Below the pieces are notes generated by a model, which worked only from the letters and a program-made list of their open reading frames with translations, searched no databases and was not told the origin of the DNA. The translations under genes and the position numbers were made by a program. From an uncultured Faecalibacterium sp. (GTDB lineage Bacteria > Bacillota > Clostridia > Oscillospirales > Ruminococcaceae), in NCBI GenBank assembly GCA_934561115.1, contig CAKTFS010000042.1:1-9886 (forward strand): 9,886 bases of DNA, read 5' to 3'. This document shows, piece after piece, positions 1-8,054 of the stretch; within the stretch, counting starts at the first letter, position 1; each line of letters begins with the position of its first letter.

Positions 1-2309
1 ACCTTGTTCATGCCCGGGTAGCGGTAGGCATAGTCGAAGCCGCAGCCGGACTGCTCCTCATAATAGCGGCGCAGCATCTCCTGCCGGGGGTTCACCTGCG
101 GCAGACCCACCCCTACGATGGCGCAGCCAATGAGCCGGTCGCCCACAAGGTCTACCCCTTCGCCGAAGATGCCGCCCATCACGGCAAAGCCCAGCAGCGT
201 CTCCGCAGGGCGGGGCACGAACTGCGCCAGAAACTCCGCACGCCCGGCATCGTCCAAGCTGCGCTGCTGCACAAGGGTGGGAATGTCCGGCCAGCGGGCG
301 GCAAAGGCTTCGTACACCTGCTGCAAATAAGCGTAGCTGGGGAAAAACGCCAGATAGTTGCCGGTCCTGCCCTTTGCCAGCGCCGCCAGCGCATCGGCTA
401 CGGCGGGCACACTGGCTTCCCGCTGGCGGTAGCGGGTGGAGATGCCCGGCAGACAGAATAAGCCCAGATTTTCCGGCGGGAAAGGGCTTGGCAGCGCCAC
501 CGCCCGGGCATCGGCGCAGCCCAGTACGTTGCGGTAAAAGGCGGGCGGGGTCAAGGTGGCACTGAACAGCGCCGCGCTGCGCCCTGCCGCCAGACTGGCG
601 TCCACAAAGGGTGCGGGGTCCAGGCAGAGCAGGTGCAGCTCCAACTCGCTGCCCCGGGCGGTGAGCTGGGTGACAAAATGGCTGTCGTACCGGTCAGCCG
701 CGCGGGCGATATCCTGCAAGGCAAAGTAAAGCTCCAGCAGCTGTGCGTGGGCGGGGTCCTCGGGGTTCTGTTCCAGCCAATCCTGTAAAGGGGTGTGCAC
801 CGCCCGCAGGGCAGCGGGCAAAGCGGCGGGCAGCTGCTGCAAAAACACGGTGCCGTCCCGGGCGTACAGCGGCTGCGGCAGGGCAAAATCCGGGGCGGCT
901 TCGGCGGGCAGCAGGCTCACCTGTGCGGGCTCTGTCTCCCCGGCAGATTCTGCACCTATACGGGGCGCAGCCTGTGCGCAGGCTTTGCGCGCCGCCAGAA
1001 AGACCTTATCTGCCTTGGTCAGCGCGGTTTTCAGGCTGCTTTTGCCCTTGCCCAGCGCCCGCTTTGCCTCGGTCAGACTGCTTTTGGCAAACTGCGCCGA
1101 GTACATGGCGCGGGCTCTGTCCGGCAGGTTGTGCGCTTCGTCAATGAGGAACAGCCAGTCCCCGGCGGCATCAAAAAAGCGCTTGAGGTGCACCACAGGG
1201 TCAAACAGATAGTTGTAGTCCCCGATGACCACATCGCACCACTCGCTCAGATCAAGCCCCAGCTCAAAGGGGCATACCGAGAACTGCCGGGCGGTGTCTG
1301 CCAGCGCGGCGCGGCTGAAACTGCCGCTGCCGTCCAGCAAAGCCGCCAGCGCATCCTTGCGGCGATCGTAGTAGCCGTTGGCAAAGGGACACACCTCCGG
1401 CAGACAGGCGGGGTGCCCTTCGGCGTCCGGGTGCAGACAGGCCTTTTCCTTGGCGGTCAGGGTCACGCTGCGTAAGGCGAGACCGGGCTGTGCAGCACGC
1501 AGCCGCGCCACCGCGTCCTCGGCGGCGGCTTGGGTGGTGTTGCGGGCGGTCAGGTAGAACAGCTTTGCGCCGCAGCCCTCGCCCATGGCCTTCAGGGCAG
1601 GGAAGAAGGCACTCATGGTCTTGCCGATGCCGGTAGGCGCCTGACAAAAAACGCGGGTGCCGCCCTTGTGGTCGGCGTTCTTCCCGGCGCGGCAGGCGCG
1701 GTACACCTCGCCCGCCAGTGCCCGCTGCCCGTGGCGGTATTCCGCAAAGGGAAATTGCAGCGCCGTAAGGCTTTGGCTGCGCCGGGTGTCCCAGTCCAGC
1801 TGCCGCTGCGCCCACGGGGCGTACTGCGTTAAAAGCTGCTGCAAAAACTGCTCCAGCTGCTGCCGGGTGAAGGGGCGGGTAAAGCGCATGAGCTGGTCAG
1901 TATCAACTTGGTAATAGGTCAGTCGCACCGCAAGCGTTTCCAGCCTCTGCTGGCTGCTGTAAATGGCGGCATATACCATGCCCTGCGCCCAGTGGCAGGG
2001 GTTCAGCTCCTCGGTGATCTCCTCGTAGGGAACAGTGGTGGTCTTGATCTCGTCGATGGTCACAGTGCCGTTTTCGTCGGTGAAAATGCCGTCTGCCCGG
2101 CCTTCCAGCGTAAAGGCGATGCCGCAGGCTTCCCGCTCGGCGCTGAGGAATACCTCGGCCTGATAGCCCTCCCCGGCGGCCTTTTGCAGCCTGCGGTGGA
2201 TGCGTGCACCCTCGTTGGCGCGGTCAAAGCCGGTAAAGCGGCTGTCGATGCTGCCGGTGCGCAGCAAAAACTCCACCAGCTGCCGGATGGGCAGATGGAT
2301 GCTTGCCAA
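1..2309 (-). CDS. Rad3/XPD-like Fe-S DNA helicase with N-terminal PD-(D/E)XK nuclease domain (3' end missing)
   Basis: Superfamily 2 DNA helicase of the Rad3/XPD/DinG group, open without a stop for 769 codons to the window edge. Residues 1-115 form a RecB/Cas4-like nuclease domain: GARIH near 34-38, RADG (D73), DEIK (E87, K89) and QxxxY (Q109, Y113). A Q-motif-like stretch precedes Walker A PTGIGKT (K230). Four cysteines (C291, C302, C307, C346) fit the XPD-type 4Fe-4S cluster, and DEAH lies at 391-394. GEGVDL and the region before motif VI end the visible part; motif VI itself lies off the edge. The start is TTG at 2309: GGAGG ends 7-8 bases upstream, and an in-frame TGA immediately upstream excludes any longer product. 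It begins 27 bp after the ATPase stop, so it is probably the last of three co-transcribed genes. The nuclease domain separates it from Bacillus DinG, which carries a DnaQ-like exonuclease. The in vivo substrate is unknown; DNA repair is inferred. Confidence 0.92.
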   Translation of the reverse strand, partial: MASIHLPIRQLVEFLLRTGSIDSRFTGFDRANEGARIHRRLQKAAGEGYQAEVFLSAEREACGIAFTLEGRADGIFTDENGTVTIDEIKTTTVPYEEITEELNPCHWAQGMVYAAIYSSQQRLETLAVRLTYYQVDTDQLMRFTRPFTRQQLEQFLQQLLTQYAPWAQRQLDWDTRRSQSLTALQFPFAEYRHGQRALAGEVYRACRAGKNADHKGGTRVFCQAPTGIGKTMSAFFPALKAMGEGCGAKLFYLTARNTTQAAAEDAVARLRAAQPGLALRSVTLTAKEKACLHPDAEGHPACLPEVCPFANGYYDRRKDALAALLDGSGSFSRAALADTARQFSVCPFELGLDLSEWCDVVIGDYNYLFDPVVHLKRFFDAAGDWLFLIDEAHNLPDRARAMYSAQFAKSSLTEAKRALGKGKSSLKTALTKADKVFLAARKACAQAAPRIGAESAGETEPAQVSLLPAEAAPDFALPQPLYARDGTVFLQQLPAALPAALRAVHTPLQDWLEQNPEDPAHAQLLELYFALQDIARAADRYDSHFVTQLTARGSELELHLLCLDPAPFVDASLAAGRSAALFSATLTPPAFYRNVLGCADARAVALPSPFPPENLGLFCLPGISTRYRQREASVPAVADALAALAKGRTGNYLAFFPSYAYLQQVYEAFAARWPDIPTLVQQRSLDDAGRAEFLAQFVPRPAETLLGFAVMGGIFGEGVDLVGDRLIGCAIVGVGLPQVNPRQEMLRRYYEEQSGCGFDYAYRYPGMNK

Positions 2310-2336
2310 GGCGTTTCACCTCCGTTGTGGTTTACT

Positions 2337-3422
2337 TTATCCTACCCCGAACAGCTCCATGCACTGGGCGGCTGCGGCATCCACCTGTGCAAAGTCTACG
2401 GCGGTGCGGTAGTAGGTCTCCAATTCATCGTGGCAGCTTTTTGCCTGCGCCATCAGGGCACAGGCCTGTTCCAGCAGCTCGGCGGCGGCGCGCTCGTTGA
2501 AGCGCAGCCGTGCGCGGCAGGCAGAAAGGTTTTCCCTGTCCACAAAGCGGCTGCACCGCACGGTCTGCGCGGCAGACAGCCGCACCGGATGCCAGCGGTT
2601 GTCAGTCAAAAATGCCAGCCGCAGGGAGGGGATGATAATGTGGTCGATCTTGTCCTCCGGGTGCATGGCGCAGGGGCAGGTGATGATGTGATAGCCCCGC
2701 GCCAGCGCTTCGGCGCGGATGAGCTCCAGCAACAGGCGGGAGACCGCCCCGTAGTCATCCCGGAAAAGGATGCATTTGTCTGCCAGCGCCTGCACCGTGC
2801 CCTGATAGAACACCTCGCCCTTGGGCGTGATGGCAGAGAGCAGCCGCAGCTCTTCGGAGCCCATCTCCTCGGTGCGGGGCAAAAGGCGGGTGCACAGACG
2901 CTTGACGTAGCGGCGCACTTTTTCAAAGTTTGCGCTGCAGGCTTCGGCGCGGCGGCTGTCCAGCAGCAGGCTGCCCGCCGAGGCCACATACCGCGCTGCC
3001 CGGCTGCGCAGCAGCTGGTTGCGGGCAAACAGGGCGGTCACCTCGTCCTTGTGGGGGTGCAGGGCATCGGCGTCGATGGTGTGATACAAACTCAGCACCC
3101 GCTCGTCTGCGCCGGGGGCTTCCGGCTCCACCACATGGGGCGCAGTGGCGTCGATGATGGCGCGTTTCTGCCGCAGGAACACCACCCCGTCCAGACTGTC
3201 GGGGTCGCTGGCGCAGTGGATGCGCTGGATGGGCTCGCCTTTATCCTGTGCGGCGCGCGCCAGACGCTTCATCAAAGTAGACTTGCCGCAGCCCGGGCCG
3301 CTTTTGAGCAGCACCAGCTGCATCCCGGGCTCCCGGCGCAGCGGCGCAAAGTAGCCCTTGAACCCGGCGGGCGTTGTAGCGCCCAAAAAGAAATCCACAG
3401 AAGGATGCACGGAACTTTCCAT
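2337..3422 (-). CDS. Tandem P-loop ATPase of unknown role, second P-loop degenerate
   Basis: A 361-residue soluble ATPase with no signal peptide or membrane segment. Walker A GPGCGKST is at 42-49. The protein is an internal duplication. Residues from about 13 (LGATTPAG) through the Walker A region to about 99 (DATAPH) align with a second copy starting near LSAITPKG. Shared positions include TP-G, a hydrophobic strand, the P-loop site, a CA--P---D stretch and a final strand. In the second copy the loop reads DDYGAVSR and lacks the GK[ST] core, so only the first site should bind nucleotide. It resembles a conserved Firmicutes ATPase family of about 360-370 residues (PRK06851-like, from memory) whose members carry two P-loops; no function is established that I know of. 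The ATG is preceded by GAGGT 8 bases upstream, and a hairpin abuts this site. The neighbours are a uracil-DNA glycosylase and a nuclease-helicase, which hints at a repair role but does not prove it. Confidence 0.85.
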   Translation of the reverse strand: MESSVHPSVDFFLGATTPAGFKGYFAPLRREPGMQLVLLKSGPGCGKSTLMKRLARAAQDKGEPIQRIHCASDPDSLDGVVFLRQKRAIIDATAPHVVEPEAPGADERVLSLYHTIDADALHPHKDEVTALFARNQLLRSRAARYVASAGSLLLDSRRAEACSANFEKVRRYVKRLCTRLLPRTEEMGSEELRLLSAITPKGEVFYQGTVQALADKCILFRDDYGAVSRLLLELIRAEALARGYHIITCPCAMHPEDKIDHIIIPSLRLAFLTDNRWHPVRLSAAQTVRCSRFVDRENLSACRARLRFNERAAAELLEQACALMAQAKSCHDELETYYRTAVDFAQVDAAAAQCMELFGVG

Positions 3423-3434
3423 ACAAAAACACCT

Positions 3435-3462
3435 CGCTTTTGCTTTACAGTATGCAAAAGCG
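3435..3462 (-). promoter_or_regulatory. Hairpin abutting the ATPase ribosome binding site
   Basis: A perfect 9-bp inverted repeat (CGCTTTTGC / GCAAAAGCG) with a 10-base loop lies between the uracil-DNA glycosylase stop and the ATPase start. On the minus strand its last bases run into the GAGGTG of the ATPase ribosome binding site, and TTTTT follows five bases after the stem. It could limit translation of the ATPase or act as a weak attenuator. The structure is seen; the role is inferred. Confidence 0.5.
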
Positions 3463-3481
3463 GCGCGGTTGGTTCCTGACC

Positions 3482-4054
3482 TTATTTATGATAGGTATGC
3501 TCGCACACGGCGGCAATGGTGTCCCGCAGCACGGTAAAGTCTGCAAAGGCTTCGGGCTTGTTCTGGGGCTGGCGCAGCAGGGCGGCGGGGTGGAAGGTGC
3601 CCATGAACAGGATGCCGCCCTTCTCAATGATCTGCCCGTGCTCCCGGGTGACGGAAAAATCCGGCCGGATCATCCGCTGGGCGGCAACGCGCCCAAGGCA
3701 GACCACGATCTTGGGCTGCAGCAGCCGGAACTGCTCCCGCAGCCACGGCATACAGGCTTCGCTCTCGGCGGGCAGCGGGTCACGGTTCTGGGGCGGGCGG
3801 CACTTGACGATGTTGGCGATATAGCAGTTCTTTGCGCGGTCAAGGTCGATGGCAAACAGGTATTTGTCCAGCAGCTGGCCGCTGCGCCCCACAAAGGGCA
3901 GACCCTGTTCGTCCTCGCTCTGGCCGGGGCCCTCGCCCACAAACAGCACCTCGGCGTCCGGCACGCCCTGCCCGAACACCACGTTCGTGCGGGTGGTGCA
4001 CAGCTCGCACCGGGTGCAGGCAAGGCATTCAGCCTTTAAAGTATCCATATCCAT
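3482..4054 (-). CDS. Family 4 uracil-DNA glycosylase (Fe-S type)
   Basis: Removes uracil from DNA at the first step of base excision repair. The 190-residue length is typical for family 4 (UDGa). Cysteines C13, C16, C85 and C101 match the spacing of the family's 4Fe-4S ligands. Motif A GEGPGQSEDE is at 40-49, followed by PFVGRSGQLLD, then KCRPPQNR at 84-91 and the C-terminal HPAALLR with H155. ATG at 4054 is chosen because AAGGAG sits 9 bases upstream. An in-frame TTG six codons earlier lies upstream of that site with no site of its own. A second ATG two codons later is possible but more distant. It is the first gene of the leftward operon and faces pta across a divergent promoter region. The motifs leave little doubt about the family. 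Confidence 0.94.
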   Translation of the reverse strand: MDMDTLKAECLACTRCELCTTRTNVVFGQGVPDAEVLFVGEGPGQSEDEQGLPFVGRSGQLLDKYLFAIDLDRAKNCYIANIVKCRPPQNRDPLPAESEACMPWLREQFRLLQPKIVVCLGRVAAQRMIRPDFSVTREHGQIIEKGGILFMGTFHPAALLRQPQNKPEAFADFTVLRDTIAAVCEHTYHK

Positions 4055-4121
4055 GGAGAACAACTCCTTCAAAACCAGTATGATATTTTATTCACAAATA
4101 AAACAAGGCTTTCTCCCCTAA

Positions 4122-4130
4122 AATATAGCA
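4122..4130 (-). promoter_or_regulatory. Possible extended -10 promoter for the leftward operon
   Basis: Read on the minus strand this is TGC followed by TATATT, an extended -10 element. It would start transcription near 4115, giving a leader of about 60 bases before the glycosylase ATG. No good -35 is visible at the right distance. The region is AT-rich and is the only intergenic space upstream of the operon. Confidence 0.35.
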
Positions 4131-4148
4131 CAAAAACACAATTTTGTC

Positions 4149-4176
4149 TTGAACTTTTTGCCGTCTGTGCTAGAAT
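4149..4176 (+). promoter_or_regulatory. pta promoter
   Basis: TTGAAC (4149-4154), a 16-base spacer and TAGAAT (4171-4176), preceded by TGC as an extended -10. Transcription would start near 4183 and give a leader of about 68 bases. The strength fits a highly expressed central-metabolism gene. Confidence 0.7.
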
Positions 4177-4250
4177 AAAGAAGAAAGGCATCCTTGTGTC
4201 CAACAGATACGGGAGGCAAATTTTGGAAAGCAATTTCGGAGGTAATCACA

Positions 4251-5276
4251 ATGGCTGATATGTTTGCACCGCTGGTAGCACAGCTGAAGGCAAATCCCAA
4301 GACGATCGTGTTCACCGAGGGCAATGACCCCCGCATTCTGGAGGCCGCAAGCAAGCTGCTGGCCGAGGGCGTGCTGAAGGTCGTTATGGTGGGCAACGAG
4401 GCAGAGTGCAAGGCTGCTGCCGCCGCCGGTAACTTTGATATTTCCGCTGCCGAGATCATCGACCCGGAGAACTACGCCGGTTTCGATGAGATGGTCAGCA
4501 CCATGGTGGAGCTGCGCAAGGGCAAGCAGTCCGCTGAGGAGTGCGCAGCTCTGCTGAAGAAGTCCAACTACTTTGGCACCATGCTGGTAAAGATGGGCAA
4601 GGCAGACTGCCTGCTGGGCGGCGCTACCTACTCCACCGCCGACACCATCCGTCCCGCTCTGCAGCTGGTCAAGACCAAGAAGGGCGCACATCTGGTGAGC
4701 TCCTGCTTTATTCTGGACCGCGACTGCGGCGAAGAGGGCCTGAAGCGCATTGCCATGGGCGACTGCGCTGTCAACATTGATTACACCGATACCGTCGATA
4801 AGGCTACCGGCGAGGTCAAGGTCTCTGCCGCTTCCAAGCTGGCTGAGGTGGCTGTGGAGACTGCCCGCACCGCAAAGCTGTTCGGCATCGACCCGAAGGT
4901 GGCTGTGCTGAGCTTCTCCACCAAGGGCTCCGGCAAGGGCGGCACCGTGGCACTGAGCCACGACGCCACCATCAAGGCACAGGAGATGGACCCCGAGCTG
5001 GCTGTGGACGGCGAGCTGCAGTTTGATGCAGCCGTTGCTCCCGAGGTTGCACAGGTCAAGTGCAAGGGCAGCAAGGTTGCCGGTCAGGCCAACACCTTCA
5101 TCTTCCCCTGCATCGAGGCCGGCAACATCGGCTATAAGATCGCACAGCGTCTGGGCGGCTACGCTGCCTACGGCCCCATCCTGCAGGGTCTGAACGCTCC
5201 CATCAACGACCTGTCCCGCGGCTGCAACGCAGACGAGGTCTACAAGATGAGCCTGATCACCGCTTGCCAGTCCTGA
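4251..5276 (+). CDS. pta: Phosphate acetyltransferase
   Basis: Converts acetyl-CoA and phosphate to acetyl phosphate and CoA in the cytoplasm. With acetate kinase this gives ATP and acetate during fermentation. The 341-residue protein is the normal size for the short, single-domain bacterial enzyme. It begins with the usual NPKTIVFTEGNDPRILEAA stretch. It ends with GNIGYKIAQRLGG, GPILQGLNAPINDLSRGC and a final ITA, all hallmarks of the PTA/PTB family; the acetyl rather than butyryl assignment rests on overall resemblance. ATG at 4251 has GGAGGT 7 bases upstream. An in-frame TTG 19 codons earlier has no ribosome site and lies near the start of the leader. The gene stands alone between its own promoter and terminator. 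Acetate kinase is not next to it in this window, unlike many Firmicutes. Confidence 0.95.
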   Translation: MADMFAPLVAQLKANPKTIVFTEGNDPRILEAASKLLAEGVLKVVMVGNEAECKAAAAAGNFDISAAEIIDPENYAGFDEMVSTMVELRKGKQSAEECAALLKKSNYFGTMLVKMGKADCLLGGATYSTADTIRPALQLVKTKKGAHLVSSCFILDRDCGEEGLKRIAMGDCAVNIDYTDTVDKATGEVKVSAASKLAEVAVETARTAKLFGIDPKVAVLSFSTKGSGKGGTVALSHDATIKAQEMDPELAVDGELQFDAAVAPEVAQVKCKGSKVAGQANTFIFPCIEAGNIGYKIAQRLGGYAAYGPILQGLNAPINDLSRGCNADEVYKMSLITACQS

Positions 5277-5311
5277 ACTGCCAAACGGCTGAATAGCGTT
5301 TGATTTTTCAA

Positions 5312-5346
5312 AGACTGCCGTACTTTTTGTGCGGCGGTCTTTTTTT
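5312..5346 (+). terminator. Intrinsic terminator of pta
   Basis: A 12-bp stem (5312-5323 with 5329-5340, two G-U pairs) and a TTTTT loop are followed by a run of seven T. It starts 36 bases after the pta stop. Confidence 0.9.
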
Positions 5347-5380
5347 GCGAGAACGATTTGGAATGCCGTCCTCTCCCGTG

Positions 5381-5477
5381 AAAATGGGACAACGGAGCGT
5401 CCGCAGACGCTCCGTTGTCCCGAAATTATAAATCATAATTCCGCTGAATATGGCCAGAGCATAGCGGAGGCCATTTT
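5381..5477. repeat. Structured intergenic element, possible small repeat
   Basis: The stretch is bounded by AAAATGG (5381-5387) and its exact inverse CCATTTT (5471-5477). Inside are a perfect 16-bp inverted repeat with a CGCA loop (5386-5401 with 5406-5421), a 6-bp AATTAT/ATAATT pair (5424-5429 with 5435-5440), and two interleaved short stems (5441-5473). No reading frame or T-run explains it, and pta already has a terminator upstream. A MITE- or REP-like repeat is a reasonable guess, but copy number cannot be seen from one window, and no target-site duplication was found. Confidence 0.45.
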
Positions 5478-5486
5478 AAATCGTCC

Positions 5487-5524
5487 GGCGCGGCGTTTTT
5501 GTACCGACAAAAACCAGCCGCGCC
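5487..5524. other. Long GC-rich hairpin upstream of the SRP RNA promoter
   Basis: A 16-bp stem (5487-5502 with 5507-5524) closes on an ACCG loop, with only a two-base CA bulge. It ends 4 bases before the -35 box of the SRP RNA promoter. No T-run follows on the plus strand. It could be a boundary or insulating structure, or part of the neighbouring repeat-like DNA. Confidence 0.5.
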
Positions 5525-5528
5525 CCTC

Positions 5529-5557
5529 TTGCAATCCGGCGGGGTTTATGGTACAAT
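5529..5557 (+). promoter_or_regulatory. SRP RNA promoter, probably also serving dnaX
   Basis: TTGCAA (5529-5534), a 17-base spacer and TACAAT (5552-5557), with TGG before the -10 as an extended element. Transcription would begin near 5564. It is among the best promoters in the window, and no other is seen between pta and dnaX. Confidence 0.85.
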
Positions 5558-5582
5558 ATCTTAGCATCCACAAGGATGTGTC

Positions 5583-5761
5583 GGACAGCGCCTGCTGCGT
5601 GGTTCGGCATACGGATGCGGGTCCTGTACGATGGGCTCGCTGTGAACCAGGTCAGGTGGGGAACCAAGCAGCCTTAAGCAGTGCGTTCGTGCGTTTCAGT
5701 AAGCCTGCATCCGTATGCCGAGTTACGCAAGGCGGGGACAAAACCCCGTCGAGCGCTGTCC
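5583..5761 (+). ncRNA. ffs: Signal recognition particle RNA (4.5S-like)
   Basis: RNA scaffold of the signal recognition particle, which binds Ffh and targets nascent membrane proteins to the translocon. The domain IV core GGTCAGG...AAGCAGCC closes on a GGAA tetraloop (about 5653-5682). The stem next to that tetraloop is TGG/CCA rather than the common TCC/GGA, so the change is base-paired on both sides. A long rod supports the call: 5605-5618 pairs perfectly with 5707-5720 and continues outward with G-U pairs through TGCGT/ACGCA. A terminal GGACAGCGC (5583-5591) pairs with GCGCTGTCC (5753-5761). The primary transcript probably starts near 5564 with a small CATCC/GGATG hairpin. A covariance model may report only the core, roughly 5605-5720. 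The position upstream of dnaX is typical of Firmicutes. Confidence 0.93.
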
Positions 5762-5771
5762 TTTTATTTTT
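5733..5771 (+). terminator. 3' end of SRP RNA, likely leaky terminator
   Basis: A CGGGG/CCCCG hairpin (5733-5748) is followed by the 3' strand of the SRP terminal helix (5753-5761). TTTTATTTTT comes directly after. The T-run abuts the terminal helix rather than the small hairpin, so RNA folding and termination appear linked. dnaX begins only 32 bases later with no promoter of its own, which suggests some readthrough. Confidence 0.6.
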
Positions 5772-5803
5772 GCCGCAAAGGCCGGGGAAGGGGAGACATC
5801 GCC

Positions 5804-7666
<1,863 letters not shown>

Positions 7667-7696
7667 AATTTGTTTATAATAAAGGAGAATACCATT

Positions 7697-8035
7697 ATGA
7701 AAGCAAGAATGCCCGCAGGCTACGGCCGCCCCGATATGAACGCCCTGATGCGTCAGGCTCAGAAGATGCAGGAGGACATGAAGAGCAAGCAGGCCGAGCT
7801 GGAAGCCGCTGAGTACACCGGCAGCGCCGCCGGTGAGATGGTGACTGTGAAGATGAACGGCAAGCACGAGGTGCTGTCCATCACCATCAAGCCCGAGGCT
7901 GTGGACCCGGACGACATCGAGATGCTGGAAGACATGGTGGCTGCCGCCATCAACGCCACCGTGAAGCAGGTGGACGAGACCGCCGAAGCCGAGATGGGCA
8001 AGCTGACCGGCGGCCTGAACATTCCGGGTCTCTGA
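7697..8035 (+). CDS. ybaB: YbaB/EbfC nucleoid-associated protein
   Basis: A small dimeric DNA-binding protein of the YbaB/EbfC family that coats the nucleoid. It has 112 residues, the usual size. The N-terminal half has the family's MRQAQKMQEDMKSKQAELE helix, probably coiled. The centre reads GEMVTVKMNGKHEVLSITIKPE, followed by DPDDIEMLEDMVAAAINAT and a C-terminal MGKLTGGLNIPG stretch, all typical. ATG at 7697 has AAGGAG 9 bases upstream; an in-frame TTG nine codons earlier lies upstream of that site and is rejected. It sits 30 bp after dnaX and 19 bp before recR, the standard arrangement for these three genes, so co-transcription is very likely. Confidence 0.96.
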   Translation: MKARMPAGYGRPDMNALMRQAQKMQEDMKSKQAELEAAEYTGSAAGEMVTVKMNGKHEVLSITIKPEAVDPDDIEMLEDMVAAAINATVKQVDETAEAEMGKLTGGLNIPGL

Positions 8036-8054
8036 GCCGGGAAGGGGAGATACC

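Noticed and set aside
1264..1815. 183-codon minus-strand frame inside the helicase region
   Set aside because: It is a shifted frame of the helicase. The true frame carries the Walker A, cysteine and DEAH motifs without interruption, so there is no frameshift.
1908..3479. 523-codon open frame on the plus strand
   Set aside because: It is antisense to the ATPase and helicase genes, has no recognisable motif, and exists because GC-rich codons leave few stops on the opposite strand.
4170..4961. 263-codon open frame on the minus strand
   Set aside because: Antisense to the strongly supported pta gene, with no family motif.
5681..5803. Upstream extension of the dnaX reading frame
   Set aside because: The extra 41 codons lie in the SRP RNA and its terminator and add nothing conserved; GTG at 5804 has the ribosome site and the family's normal YRALYRKWRP start.
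7675..7680. TATAAT just before ybaB as an internal promoter
   Set aside because: There is no -35 box at a suitable distance, and a start from it would fall inside the ybaB ribosome binding site.
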